Below are positions 1 through 7,819 of a DNA stretch of 38,716 nt, piece by piece (positions within the stretch are counted from its first letter, which is position 1; each line of letters opens with the position of its first letter). The notes beneath the pieces are model-generated. The model made no database searches. It was not told where the DNA came from and saw only the letters and a list, made by a program, of their open reading frames with translations. The stretch covers positions 30,271 to 68,986 of the forward strand of contig JAVHLZ010000006.1 of NCBI GenBank assembly GCA_031081675.1, in the 5' to 3' direction. The translations under genes and the position numbers were made by a program. The stretch is from Armatimonadota bacterium (GTDB lineage: Bacteria > Sysuimicrobiota > Sysuimicrobiia > Sysuimicrobiales > Kaftiobacteriaceae).

Positions 1-12
1 GCCCCCGGGCGG

Positions 13-1116
13 CTACGAGAGCAGGTCGCGCACCCGGTCTGTGGCCTTGCGCCGGCCAGGCCGGCGCCCGCCGTGGCGCAGGGCCGCCGCCTGCCGCAGC
101 AGCTCCCGCTCCTCGTCGGTGAGGTCCCGGGGGACCTGCACATCGAGGCGGACGTGCAGGTCTCCCCTTCCCCCGCGGGTGTCGGGCAGCCCCAGCCCCC
201 GCAGGGTCAGCACCGTCCCCGGTTGCACTCCGGGAGGAATCGCATGGCGGCGGGGACCCTGCAGGGTGGGAATCTCCACCTCGTCGCCCAGCGCCGCCTG
301 GTAGATGGAAATCGGGACCGTGCAGTACAGGTCGCGCCCCCGGCGCTCGAACACCGGGTGGGGTCGCAGGTGGACCACCACGTACAGGTCTCCCCGGGGA
401 CCGCCGCGCGCTCCCGCCTCGCCTTCCCCCGGCACCCGCAACCGGGCGCCATCTTCCACCCCCGCCGGAATCGTGACGGTGACGGACCGGGTGGCCTCGG
501 CGCGGCCGCGGCCGCGGCACTGCCGGCACGGGTGGCGCAGCACGGTGCCCTCCCCGCCGCAGGTGGGGCAGGTGCTGATCCGGGTGAAGGAGCCGAAGAT
601 GGTGCGCTGGGAGTAGGTCACCTGTCCCGACCCCCCGCAGGTGCGGCAGCGCTCCGGCGCCGATCCCCGTTCGGCGCCGGTCCCGAAGCAGGACGGACAC
701 GTGTCCAGCCGGCGGATCTCCAGGGTCTTGTCCACGCCGGAGGCCGCCTCCTCGAGGGTGATCTCCAGGTCGTAGCGCAGGTCCGCCCCGCGCTCGGGCC
801 CCTGGCGGTCGGCCCGCACCCGGCGGCCGAAGAACATCTCGAACAGGTCCCCAAAGGGTTCAAACGGCCCGAACAGGTCCTCCGACGGGGCCGACGGCAC
901 CGGCTGCACGGTGCCATACCGGTCATACCGGGCCCGCCGCTCGGGGTCGCTGAGGACCTGGTAGGCCTCGTTGATCTCCTTGAACCGCTCGCTGGCCTGA
1001 GGATCATCCTTGCGGACATCGGGGTGGTACTCCCGGGCCAGCCGCCGGAACGCCTGCTTGATCTCTTCCTGGGTGGCGTTGCGGTCGACCCCGAGGATCT
1101 CGTAGTAGTCCCGCAT
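13..1116 (-). CDS. dnaJ: Chaperone protein DnaJ (Hsp40)
   Basis: DnaJ is the co-chaperone that delivers unfolded proteins to DnaK and stimulates its ATPase in the cytoplasm. The 367-residue product has the full type I layout. The N-terminal J domain carries the HPD motif at residues 31-33. A short Gly/Phe-rich linker follows (about 75-100). Next comes a zinc-binding region with four CxxCxGxG-type repeats ([32 protein letters not shown]), and then the C-terminal substrate-binding barrels. It starts with ATG 6 bp after the hrcA stop codon and has no clear Shine-Dalgarno of its own, so translational coupling to hrcA is likely. It shares the CIRCE-controlled promoter upstream of hrcA. grpE and dnaK are not between hrcA and dnaJ, unlike the usual hrcA-grpE-dnaK-dnaJ order. 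Confidence 0.97.
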   Translation of the reverse strand: MRDYYEILGVDRNATQEEIKQAFRRLAREYHPDVRKDDPQASERFKEINEAYQVLSDPERRARYDRYGTVQPVPSAPSEDLFGPFEPFGDLFEMFFGRRVRADRQGPERGADLRYDLEITLEEAASGVDKTLEIRRLDTCPSCFGTGAERGSAPERCRTCGGSGQVTYSQRTIFGSFTRISTCPTCGGEGTVLRHPCRQCRGRGRAEATRSVTVTIPAGVEDGARLRVPGEGEAGARGGPRGDLYVVVHLRPHPVFERRGRDLYCTVPISIYQAALGDEVEIPTLQGPRRHAIPPGVQPGTVLTLRGLGLPDTRGGRGDLHVRLDVQVPRDLTDEERELLRQAAALRHGGRRPGRRKATDRVRDLLS

Positions 1117-1122
1117 CGCGGA

Positions 1123-2157
1123 TCAGCGCGCCTCGGCCAGCGCGTCGCTGACGCTGTCGGCCAGATACCGGACCAGGGCCACGACCCGGCCGTAGGGCAT
1201 CCGCGTGGGCCCCACGATGCCCAGGGCGCCCGCGGGGCGCCCGCCCACGCGGTAGGCGGCCACCACCACGCTGCACCCGCGCAGCGCCTCCACCCGGTGC
1301 TCGCTGCCGATGGCGATCCACACCGGGCGCTCGGCGGCGTCCTCCAGGAGGCCCGCCACCACCTCTTCCTGTTCCAGCGCCCGCAGCACCGGCCGGGCGC
1401 GCCGGGCATCGCGGAACTCGGGCTGCGCCAGGATGTTGGCCGTGCCCTCGATGTGGATGCGCCGGGCCGCCGACGGCAGCCGGCGGAGCACCCGCTCCGC
1501 CAGCAGCCTGACCACCCGGTGCTGCCAGGCGACCTCGTCCACCACCTGCTGGAGGAGCGCGTCGGTGATCTCGCCCAGCGGATATCCCTGCAGGCGCTGG
1601 CTCACCGTGCGGGACGCCCGCTCCAGGCCGTCGGGATCCATCGGCTCCTGCAGGTCCAGCGCGCGCGCCTGGAGCACGCCGGCGTCGGTGACGATCACCG
1701 CCAGCACCCGGGTGGCCTCCAGGGGGACGAAGTGGAGGTGGCGGAACGCCAGGCGCCGCGGGTGGGGATGGGACACCACCGAGGCGTACGGCACGAGGGC
1801 GGCCAGGGTCCGCGCGACCTCCTGGGGCACCCGCTCCCGTTCGGCCAGGGCGGCGGCCAGCCGGCGCCGCACCCAGTGACGCTGGGGGGCCGGCAGCCGC
1901 TCTTCCTCCAGCATGGAGTCCACGTACACCCGGTAGCCCCGCTCGGTGGGAATGCGGCCGGCGGAGGTGTGAGGCTGGGCCAGCAGGCCCATCTCTTCCA
2001 GGGCCGCCATCTCGTTGCGGATGGTGGCCGCGCTCACCCCCAGCCGGGCGCGGTGGGCCAGGGCCTCCGAGCCCACGGGCTCGGCGGTCTCCACGTACGT
2101 CTGGATCACCGCCTGCAGGATGTCCCGCTTGCGCGCGTCCAGCCGCGGCATCGCCAC
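1123..2157 (-). CDS. hrcA: Heat-inducible transcription repressor HrcA
   Basis: HrcA binds CIRCE operators and represses chaperone genes until heat stress titrates GroEL. The 344-residue protein has the family's N-terminal winged helix (about residues 1-75). It includes the signatures TYVETAEPVGSEAL and SAATIRNEMAALEEMGLL and the wing HTSAGRIPTERGYRVYVD. The GAF-like and dimerisation domains follow. Length matches the family (about 340). The chosen start is GTG at 2157; an ATG two codons in (2151) is equally possible, with GGTGAGGGG upstream of both. The gene sits directly behind a perfect CIRCE element and is followed by dnaJ, so it is autoregulated. Confidence 0.97.
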   Translation of the reverse strand: MAMPRLDARKRDILQAVIQTYVETAEPVGSEALAHRARLGVSAATIRNEMAALEEMGLLAQPHTSAGRIPTERGYRVYVDSMLEEERLPAPQRHWVRRRLAAALAERERVPQEVARTLAALVPYASVVSHPHPRRLAFRHLHFVPLEATRVLAVIVTDAGVLQARALDLQEPMDPDGLERASRTVSQRLQGYPLGEITDALLQQVVDEVAWQHRVVRLLAERVLRRLPSAARRIHIEGTANILAQPEFRDARRARPVLRALEQEEVVAGLLEDAAERPVWIAIGSEHRVEALRGCSVVVAAYRVGGRPAGALGIVGPTRMPYGRVVALVRYLADSVSDALAEAR

Positions 2158-2190
2158 AGGCCCCTCACCGTCCGGCCGCCACCGTCCGTC

Positions 2191-2217
2191 TTAGCACTCA
2201 ATGTTCAAGAGTGCTAA
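2191..2217. promoter_or_regulatory. CIRCE operator (HrcA binding site)
   Basis: TTAGCACTC, a 9-nt spacer, then GAGTGCTAA: an exact match to the CIRCE consensus with both 9-bp arms perfect. It lies between the promoter and hrcA, close to the predicted transcription start, where bound HrcA would block transcription of hrcA-dnaJ. Confidence 0.98.
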
Positions 2218-2229
2218 CCGGCCTCCCCC

Positions 2230-2259
2230 ACCATAGCACCCGCCGAAAAACAGTGTCAA
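2230..2259 (-). promoter_or_regulatory. Sigma-70-type promoter of hrcA-dnaJ
   Basis: On the minus strand a perfect -35 box TTGACA (2254-2259) is followed after 18 bp by TATGGT (2230-2235). The predicted start falls just ahead of the CIRCE element. The -35 hexamer overlaps the stop codon of murJ (2256-2258), so the promoter is embedded in the end of the upstream gene. Confidence 0.85.
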
Positions 2260-3848
2260 CGCAACCGGTCGCCCCCACCACCCGGCGCGGGACGGCCGCG
2301 CAGCAGAGCCACCACCAGACCCAGCTCGGCGACCCGCAGCACGCGGCACACGCCCACGTACGCCGCGAGCCCGCAGGCGGCGGCCAGGGCCGCGGCGCCG
2401 GCGGAGACCGGACCCGAACTCCCCGCCGCGCCGGCCACGGGGACCATGACCCCGCCGCCGAGGGCGGCGGCCAGGGCGGCGCGCCCGGCGGTGGCCAGAA
2501 TCCGCCGGCCGTCCAGCCTGCCCAGGTGCCCGCGCAACGCCGCCAGCATGAGGGCCAGGTTGACGACGGCCACCACCGATGTGGCCGCGGCGATGCCCAC
2601 CACCCCCCACCACCGCATGAACACCACGTCCAGCACCGCGTTGAGGGCGATCATGGCGACCCCGGTGCGCACCGGCGTGGCCATGTCCTGCAGGGCGTAC
2701 AGGGTGCGGGTGACCACATAGTAGCCGGCGATGGCGGGCAGGCCTACCGCGTATCCGGCCAGGGCCCCCGCCACCGCCTGCGTGGCGTGAGGCCCGAACT
2801 CTCCCCGCTGGAAGATAATCCGCACCAGGGGTTCGCGCAGGGCCACCGCCAGGGCCGCCACGGGAAGGATCACCACCATCAGGGACCGCAGGGCCAGCGA
2901 GAACGTGGCCCTCAGATCGGCGCGGTCGCCCGCGGCCGCGTGGCGGGCGAGAGCGGGGAAGGCCGCGGTGGCCACCGAGATGGCAAAGATCCCCGCCGGC
3001 GCCTGCACGATCTCGTAGGCATAGTCCAGCGCCGCCACCGGGTGGACCGTCGGAGCGGCCGGCAGCAGGGACGCGAAGAACCGGTCCACGTAGGCGTTGA
3101 CCTCCACCACCGCCAGGCCCAGCATCGCCGGCACCGCCAGACGGGCCATCTCCCGGATCGCGGGGTGACGCAGGTCCATCCCGACCGGGCGCAACCCCAG
3201 CCGGCGGGCCGGCCACCACTGCACCAGCATCTGCGCCGCCGTCCCCAGCACCCAGCTGAGCGCCAGGCCCCGGATGCCCACGCGCGGCCCCAGCGTCAGG
3301 GTGCCGACGATGATGACCCCGTTGAACACCAGCGGCGCCAGCGCGGGGGGCGCGAACCGCTGGTGGGCCTGCAGGAAGCCGGTGAGGTAGATGGCCAGCG
3401 CCAGGAAGAGCATGGCCACGAAGATGATCCGGGTCAGATCCACGGCCAGGTCCAGCAGCGCAGGCGCCCGGGCGAACCCCGGAGCGGCCAGCGCCACCAG
3501 GACCGGAGCCAGGGCCTGGCCGGCCACCGCCAGGGCCACGCCGCCCGCCGCCACCACGGTGAGGGTGATCCCCGCCACCCGCCGCGCCTCGGCCTCGTCC
3601 TGCGCCAGGAGCCGCGAGAGGGTGGGGATGAAGACGATGCTGAGGGTGCCGCCCAGCAGCAGTCTCTGGATGAAGAACGGCACCGAGTAGGCGACCACGT
3701 AGGCGGCCTTGGCGTCCGACGCCCCGAACAGCCACGCCGTCACCACCTCCCGCACCAACCCCAGGGCGCGGCTGACCACGGTGGCCCCGGCCATCAGGGA
3801 TGCGGCCCGGACCAGGCGGACCGGAGCGGAGGGGGACGACGGGCTCAT
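2256..3848 (-). CDS. murJ: Lipid II flippase MurJ (MviN family)
   Basis: MurJ moves the peptidoglycan precursor lipid II across the cytoplasmic membrane. The product is about 530 residues, the normal family length, with many hydrophobic segments consistent with the 14-helix MOP-superfamily fold. The N-terminal signature ASLMAGATVVSRALGLVREV and the following GGTLSIVFIPTLSRLL are typical of MviN/MurJ. The start was placed at ATG 3848, giving MSPSSPSAPVRLVRAASLMAG. The reading frame stays open upstream to 4265, but that extension would cross the divergent rpsT gene and has no family similarity. The Shine-Dalgarno is weak. The stop codon overlaps the hrcA promoter. Confidence 0.93.
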   Translation of the reverse strand: MSPSSPSAPVRLVRAASLMAGATVVSRALGLVREVVTAWLFGASDAKAAYVVAYSVPFFIQRLLLGGTLSIVFIPTLSRLLAQDEAEARRVAGITLTVVAAGGVALAVAGQALAPVLVALAAPGFARAPALLDLAVDLTRIIFVAMLFLALAIYLTGFLQAHQRFAPPALAPLVFNGVIIVGTLTLGPRVGIRGLALSWVLGTAAQMLVQWWPARRLGLRPVGMDLRHPAIREMARLAVPAMLGLAVVEVNAYVDRFFASLLPAAPTVHPVAALDYAYEIVQAPAGIFAISVATAAFPALARHAAAGDRADLRATFSLALRSLMVVILPVAALAVALREPLVRIIFQRGEFGPHATQAVAGALAGYAVGLPAIAGYYVVTRTLYALQDMATPVRTGVAMIALNAVLDVVFMRWWGVVGIAAATSVVAVVNLALMLAALRGHLGRLDGRRILATAGRAALAAALGGGVMVPVAGAAGSSGPVSAGAAALAAACGLAAYVGVCRVLRVAELGLVVALLRGRPAPGGGGDRLR

Positions 3849-3886
3849 GGGACCGGCGCCGGCGGCCCGGCGACCGGACGGCGCCC

Positions 3887-3916
3887 TTGTGGGACGCGGC
3901 GGCGGTGTGGTAGGAT
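3887..3916 (+). promoter_or_regulatory. Probable rpsT promoter
   Basis: TTGTGG (3887-3892), an 18-bp spacer and TAGGAT (3911-3916) on the plus strand, about 38 bp before the rpsT start and inside the murJ-rpsT divergent gap. The -35 box is imperfect, so this is a moderate call. Confidence 0.5.
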
Positions 3917-3953
3917 ACGCCCCGGCTCGGCACCCACGATCGGGGAGGCAGCG

Positions 3954-4202
3954 GTGGCCAAGAGGCTGCGGTCGGGACTGAAACACCAGCGCAAGTCGGA
4001 AAAGCGCCGCCTGCGCAACCAGAGCGTGCGGACCCGGCTGAAGACGCTGACCAAGAAGGCGCTGGCCGATCCCCGCCTGCTGCCGCTGGTCCAGGCGGAG
4101 TTCGATCGGGCGGCCCGCAAGGGCATCATCCACCCCAACAAGGCCGCCCGCAGGAAGTCGCGGCTGATGCGCCGCCTCGCGGCGGCCGCCGCCACCCCGT
4201 AA
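3954..4202 (+). CDS. rpsT: 30S ribosomal protein S20
   Basis: S20 is a primary 16S rRNA-binding protein of the small subunit. The 82-residue product is very rich in Lys and Arg. It begins VAKRLRSGLKHQRKSEKRR and includes NQSVRTRLKTLTKKAL, with the late motif IHPNKAARRKSRLMRRL: these are the S20 family signatures. Start is GTG at 3954, preceded by GGGGAGG (3942-3948) at 5-nt spacing. The frame is open far upstream but only this part resembles a protein family. It is transcribed divergently from murJ and convergently with holA, with 37 bp between the two stops. Confidence 0.96.
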   Translation: MAKRLRSGLKHQRKSEKRRLRNQSVRTRLKTLTKKALADPRLLPLVQAEFDRAARKGIIHPNKAARRKSRLMRRLAAAAATP

Positions 4203-4239
4203 GGGCGGTCCACACGGCCCCGCTGCAACCCGTCTTCCC

Positions 4240-5262
4240 TCACCTCCGGTCCCGGGCAGCCGCATGCCGCCGGTGGCCGGGGAGCGGGTCCAGACACAGG
4301 CGGGCCACGAGCATCTGCAGAGCCACGCGTCCCTGGCCCGTGGACTTGACGGCCCGGTCGGCGTCCTGCAGGCGGCCGAAGATCTCCGGAAACGCGGCCA
4401 GCGGGAAGTTCCGCGCCTGGGCGGCCAGGCGCCGGGCCACGAACGGGGGCACCCCCAGGGCCTCCGCCAGGGCCGCGCCCGGACGCCGGCGCGCCAGCAG
4501 GACGGCGGCCCGGTACAGCAGGCGGAACTGCCGGGCGATCATGAACAGGACGTAGGCCGGCGCCTCGTCCCGCACGATCTCCTCCAGAGCCGCCAGGGCC
4601 CGGTCGGCGGCCCGCTCGCCCACCGCGTCCACCAGGGCGAAGATGCTGGTGTCCGCCTGCCGGCTCACCACCGCGTCCACGTCGGCCCGGGTGATGCGGT
4701 CCCGCCCGGCGCAGGAGGCGAACAGCTTCTCCATCTCCAGGGACAGCTGCCGCAGGCCCGGGCCCGTGCGGGCGATCAGCAGGTCCGCCGCGTCCGGGTC
4801 CATGCGGAACCCGGCCGACCGGGCGCGGTCGGCGATCCAGGCTGGCAGTTCCCGGATGCTCAAGCGGGGGAACTCCTGGACGTGGCCCATCCTCCGGATG
4901 GTGCCGTACAGGCGGCGCCGCCGGTCCAGGCCCGCGGCCACCAGGATGAGGGCGGACGGAGGAGAGCCCCTGTCCAGGTAGGCCGCCAGGCGGTCCTGAG
5001 CCGGGACAGGCCAGGCGTCCACGTCGCGGATCACCACCACCCGCCGCTGGCCGAAGAAGGGCAGCGTGTCCACCCGGGTGATGGCGTCGGCCACGTCCAC
5101 CTCGTCCGCCCGCAGCATGTCCAGGTTCAGGGCGCGCTCCTCGGGCGGGATCAGCCGGTCCAGCAGGTCGCGCAGCGCCTGCTCGACCAACAGGTCCTCC
5201 TCCCCGTGGAGGAGGTAGACGTGGGCGGCCGCGCCGGCCGGCCGGTCAGGGTTCTGCGGCAT
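4240..5262 (-). CDS. holA: DNA polymerase III delta subunit (HolA)
   Basis: The delta subunit opens the beta sliding clamp as part of the clamp-loader complex. The 340-residue protein fits the family: an N-terminal AAA-like domain beginning HVYLLHGEEDLLVEQAL, the segment TLPFFGQRRVVVIRDVD, an AAA lid region with the pattern LRQLSLEMEKL near residue 205, and a C-terminal collar domain. The ATG start at 5262 overlaps the 3' end of comEC by 17 bp, so the two are co-transcribed. The comEC-holA-rpsT neighbourhood is common in Firmicutes and related phyla, although here rpsT is on the opposite strand. Confidence 0.92.
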   Translation of the reverse strand: MPQNPDRPAGAAAHVYLLHGEEDLLVEQALRDLLDRLIPPEERALNLDMLRADEVDVADAITRVDTLPFFGQRRVVVIRDVDAWPVPAQDRLAAYLDRGSPPSALILVAAGLDRRRRLYGTIRRMGHVQEFPRLSIRELPAWIADRARSAGFRMDPDAADLLIARTGPGLRQLSLEMEKLFASCAGRDRITRADVDAVVSRQADTSIFALVDAVGERAADRALAALEEIVRDEAPAYVLFMIARQFRLLYRAAVLLARRRPGAALAEALGVPPFVARRLAAQARNFPLAAFPEIFGRLQDADRAVKSTGQGRVALQMLVARLCLDPLPGHRRHAAARDRR

Positions 5263-7606
5263 GTCGGGTCGGGCGCACCCACATCTGCCGTCCGTCGGTG
5301 ACCACGGTGACGGCGCCGTGGCGGTCGGTGCGGTAGACGGCGGCCCCCTGGGCCAGCAGGGCGTCCACGGCCGCGGGGTGGGGATGGCCGAAGGGATTGC
5401 GGGCGCCCACGGAGATGACCGCCACCCGGGGGGAGACGGCGCGCAGGAACTCCGGCGAGCTGCTGGTGGCGCTGCCGTGGTGGGCGGCCTTCAGCACAGC
5501 GCTGCGCAGGTCGCGCCCCTGCCGGACCAGGTCGGCTTCGGTCAGGGCGTCAATGTCGCCGGTCAGCAGCACGCTCAGGGCACCGTATCGCACGCGCAGG
5601 ACCACCGAGTTGGCGTTGACGTCCGAGGCGGTCCCCTCCACGGGAGGATCCGGCGGGTTCAGGATCGACGCCACCACTCCCCCGCCCAGCTCCAGGCGCC
5701 CGCCCCGCCGGGCCGGGATCACGTCCAGCCCCCGGGCGCGCACCGCCAGCACAAAGCGCGGGTAGGACGGAGCCGGATGGCCCACGCCGGCGTCGAGGAC
5801 CAGACCTATCGGGAAGTTCTGGACGACGGCGGGGAGTCCTCCGACGTGATCCTCGTGGGCGTGGGTGAGGACCACCACGTCCACCGACCGCACCCCCAGA
5901 CGCCGCAGGGCCGGGACCACGCGCCTCGCCCCGATGTCGTAACCCGTGATCCGCCCCTCCACCTCCCCGCCGCCGTCCACCAGCAGAACCCGGCCCGACG
6001 GCGCCCGGACCACGATGGCGTCACCCTGTCCCACGTCCAGAAACGTGACCACCAGGTGAGGCGGTGCGGCGGCGGCCACCAGGCGCAGCCACAGCGCCGC
6101 GGCCAGGGCCAGCGCGGCCGCAGGTGCCGCCGTCCCGGGGGACAGCCGCAGGCCGCCCCGCGCCCACCCCGCCAGCAGGGCCAGAACCAGATAGCAGGCG
6201 AGGAGGCCGGCGGCGGAGGGTGCGGGCACCGCCACGGTGGCCAGGGGAAGGCGGGATGCCGCCGAGGCCACGGCCCACAGGGCGTCCAGAAGGAAGGCGA
6301 GGGGTGGAGCGGCCGCCAGCGCCAGCGCGGGCAGGACCGCGCCCGCGCAGGCCACGGCGAATCCGGCCGGCACCAGCACCGCCACCAGGGGCAGCGCCGC
6401 CACGTTGGCCACGAGCCCGGCCACGGGGATCTGCTGGAAGTGGTATGCCAGCAGCGGCGCCACCGCCGCCTGAGCGCACGCGGTGGACACCACCAGCGTG
6501 TCCGCCAGGCGGGGCGCGGCCAGCCGGGACGCCACCGCCGGCGCCAGGACGATCAGCGCCCATGCGGCGGCAAACGACAGCTGGGCGCCGGCGTCGAACA
6601 GCAGCGCCGGCGAGGTCACCAGCAGGGCCAGCGCGGCCAGGGCCAGCCCGGCGGCCGGGTCGGCGGGCCGCCCCGCCCCGGCGGCGGCCAGACCGGCCAG
6701 GGCTCCCACCGTGGCGCGGAAGACCGAGGGGACCCAGCCGGCCATCAGCGCGAAGAACGCCACCGCCCCCGCCGCCACCGCGGACGAGGCCGCCGGGGGC
6801 GCCCGCAGCAGGCGTGTCAGCCACAGGACCGCGGCCAGGACCAGGCCGACCTGCGCCCCGGAGACCACGAGCACGTGGAGCAGCCCGGAGCGGGTGAATG
6901 CCTCGACGGTCGAATCGTCCAGGGCCCCGTCGTCGCCCAGGAGGAGGCTGATCAGGATAGCGCCCCGCCGTCCGGGCAGCGCGTCGCGGAGGACGGTCGT
7001 CAGGCGGCGGCGCACCGCGTCGGCGGCGCCGATCAGGGAGTTGACCCGGCCGCGCCCCACCACGCGCGCCGAGGCGGGATCGGCGTACAGGAGGGCGGCG
7101 ATGCCCCGCGCGGCCAGATAGTCCCGGTAGGAGAACTCCCCCGGATTGCCGGCCGGCGGAGGACTGACCAGACGTCCGCGCACCCGCACCCGGTCTCCCG
7201 GACGGATGTCCGTGCCGCCCCGGACGGAGACCAGGACGCGTCCGGACGCCGCCCGGATGCCGTCCTCCTCCACCGCGTCGGCGGCCACGACCACCCGGAC
7301 GCCGGCGGGGGTACTCCGCGCCGGCCCGACCACCGTGCCGGTCAGGACGACCCTCCGGCCCAGGGCCTCCCGCAGCGCGGGCGAGAGGGCGGGCTCCTCG
7401 TGCACGCGCAGCCACAGCCCGCCGGCCGCAACGGCGGCTGTCACCAGGAGCGCGCCGGCCGACCGCCGGACGGCCAGGAGCATCCCCGCGGCGGCGATCG
7501 CACCGGCCAGCAGCCCGGCCCACGCCCACGCCGTCAGGCCGGATCCCCGTCCCAGGGCGACTCCCAGGGCGAAGGCCGCGGCCAGGTGCGCGATCGGGCG
7601 CGACAT
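5246..7606 (-). CDS. comEC: ComEC/Rec2-type DNA uptake channel protein
   Basis: ComEC is the inner-membrane channel that carries transforming single-stranded DNA into the cytoplasm. An N-terminal hydrophobic region and OB-fold-like segment (VVGPARSTPAGVRVVV, then RGRLVSPPPAGNPGEFSYRD) come first. The multi-helix Competence domain follows (HVLVVSGAQVGLVLAAVLWL). A C-terminal metallo-beta-lactamase-like domain closes the protein, with FLDVGQGDAIVVRAPSGR, LLVDGGG, the metal motif THAHEDHVGG and AAHHGSATSSS. With ATG 7606 the protein is 786 residues. ATG 7687 in the same frame would add 27 Arg/Pro/Gly-rich residues unlike the family. Neither start has a strong Shine-Dalgarno. It is upstream of and overlaps holA. 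comEA is not in the window. Confidence 0.93.
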   Translation of the reverse strand: MSRPIAHLAAAFALGVALGRGSGLTAWAWAGLLAGAIAAAGMLLAVRRSAGALLVTAAVAAGGLWLRVHEEPALSPALREALGRRVVLTGTVVGPARSTPAGVRVVVAADAVEEDGIRAASGRVLVSVRGGTDIRPGDRVRVRGRLVSPPPAGNPGEFSYRDYLAARGIAALLYADPASARVVGRGRVNSLIGAADAVRRRLTTVLRDALPGRRGAILISLLLGDDGALDDSTVEAFTRSGLLHVLVVSGAQVGLVLAAVLWLTRLLRAPPAASSAVAAGAVAFFALMAGWVPSVFRATVGALAGLAAAGAGRPADPAAGLALAALALLVTSPALLFDAGAQLSFAAAWALIVLAPAVASRLAAPRLADTLVVSTACAQAAVAPLLAYHFQQIPVAGLVANVAALPLVAVLVPAGFAVACAGAVLPALALAAAPPLAFLLDALWAVASAASRLPLATVAVPAPSAAGLLACYLVLALLAGWARGGLRLSPGTAAPAAALALAAALWLRLVAAAAPPHLVVTFLDVGQGDAIVVRAPSGRVLLVDGGGEVEGRITGYDIGARRVVPALRRLGVRSVDVVVLTHAHEDHVGGLPAVVQNFPIGLVLDAGVGHPAPSYPRFVLAVRARGLDVIPARRGGRLELGGGVVASILNPPDPPVEGTASDVNANSVVLRVRYGALSVLLTGDIDALTEADLVRQGRDLRSAVLKAAHHGSATSSSPEFLRAVSPRVAVISVGARNPFGHPHPAAVDALLAQGAAVYRTDRHGAVTVVTDGRQMWVRPTRHAAEP

Positions 7607-7719
7607 TGCCGGTCGGCGGGCCGGCCGGCACTGCGGTCCCGGCGGCCCCGCGCCCCGATCATGCCCGGACCGCATCGGGGAGGCCATGCCCCGCCCCGGC
7701 CATTGAGGGGAGATGCAGT

Positions 7720-7817
7720 TCGATCTACGCGATCTACACGGTCGCGCAATCGGCGCAACTTACCGGATAGGCCGATATCCGTCAGATCGCGCAGATTGCG
7801 CAGATTGGGTAGATCGA
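7720..7817. repeat. 98-nt nested palindrome between thrS and comEC
   Basis: Three nested inverted repeats share one axis. The outer arms are TCGATCTAC (7720-7728) and GTAGATCGA (7809-7817). The middle arms are GCGCAATC (7744-7751) and GATTGCGC (7794-7801). The inner arms are CGGATA (7764-7769) and TATCCG (7776-7781). The left side holds a short direct repeat, CGATCTACG then CGATCTACA, and the right side CGCAGATTG twice. Its GC content is about 56%, much lower than the flanks. It starts 2 bp past the thrS stop and could act as terminator, BIME/REP-like element or miniature mobile element. Confidence 0.7.
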
Positions 7818-7819
7818 CG

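Noticed and set aside
73-2217. Plus-strand open frame antisense to dnaJ and hrcA
   Set aside because: GC-driven shadow of two unmistakable genes; no protein-like composition and it runs through the CIRCE element.
2211-3953. Upstream extension of the rpsT frame antisense to murJ
   Set aside because: Only the last 82 codons resemble S20, and they have their own ribosome binding site and GTG start.
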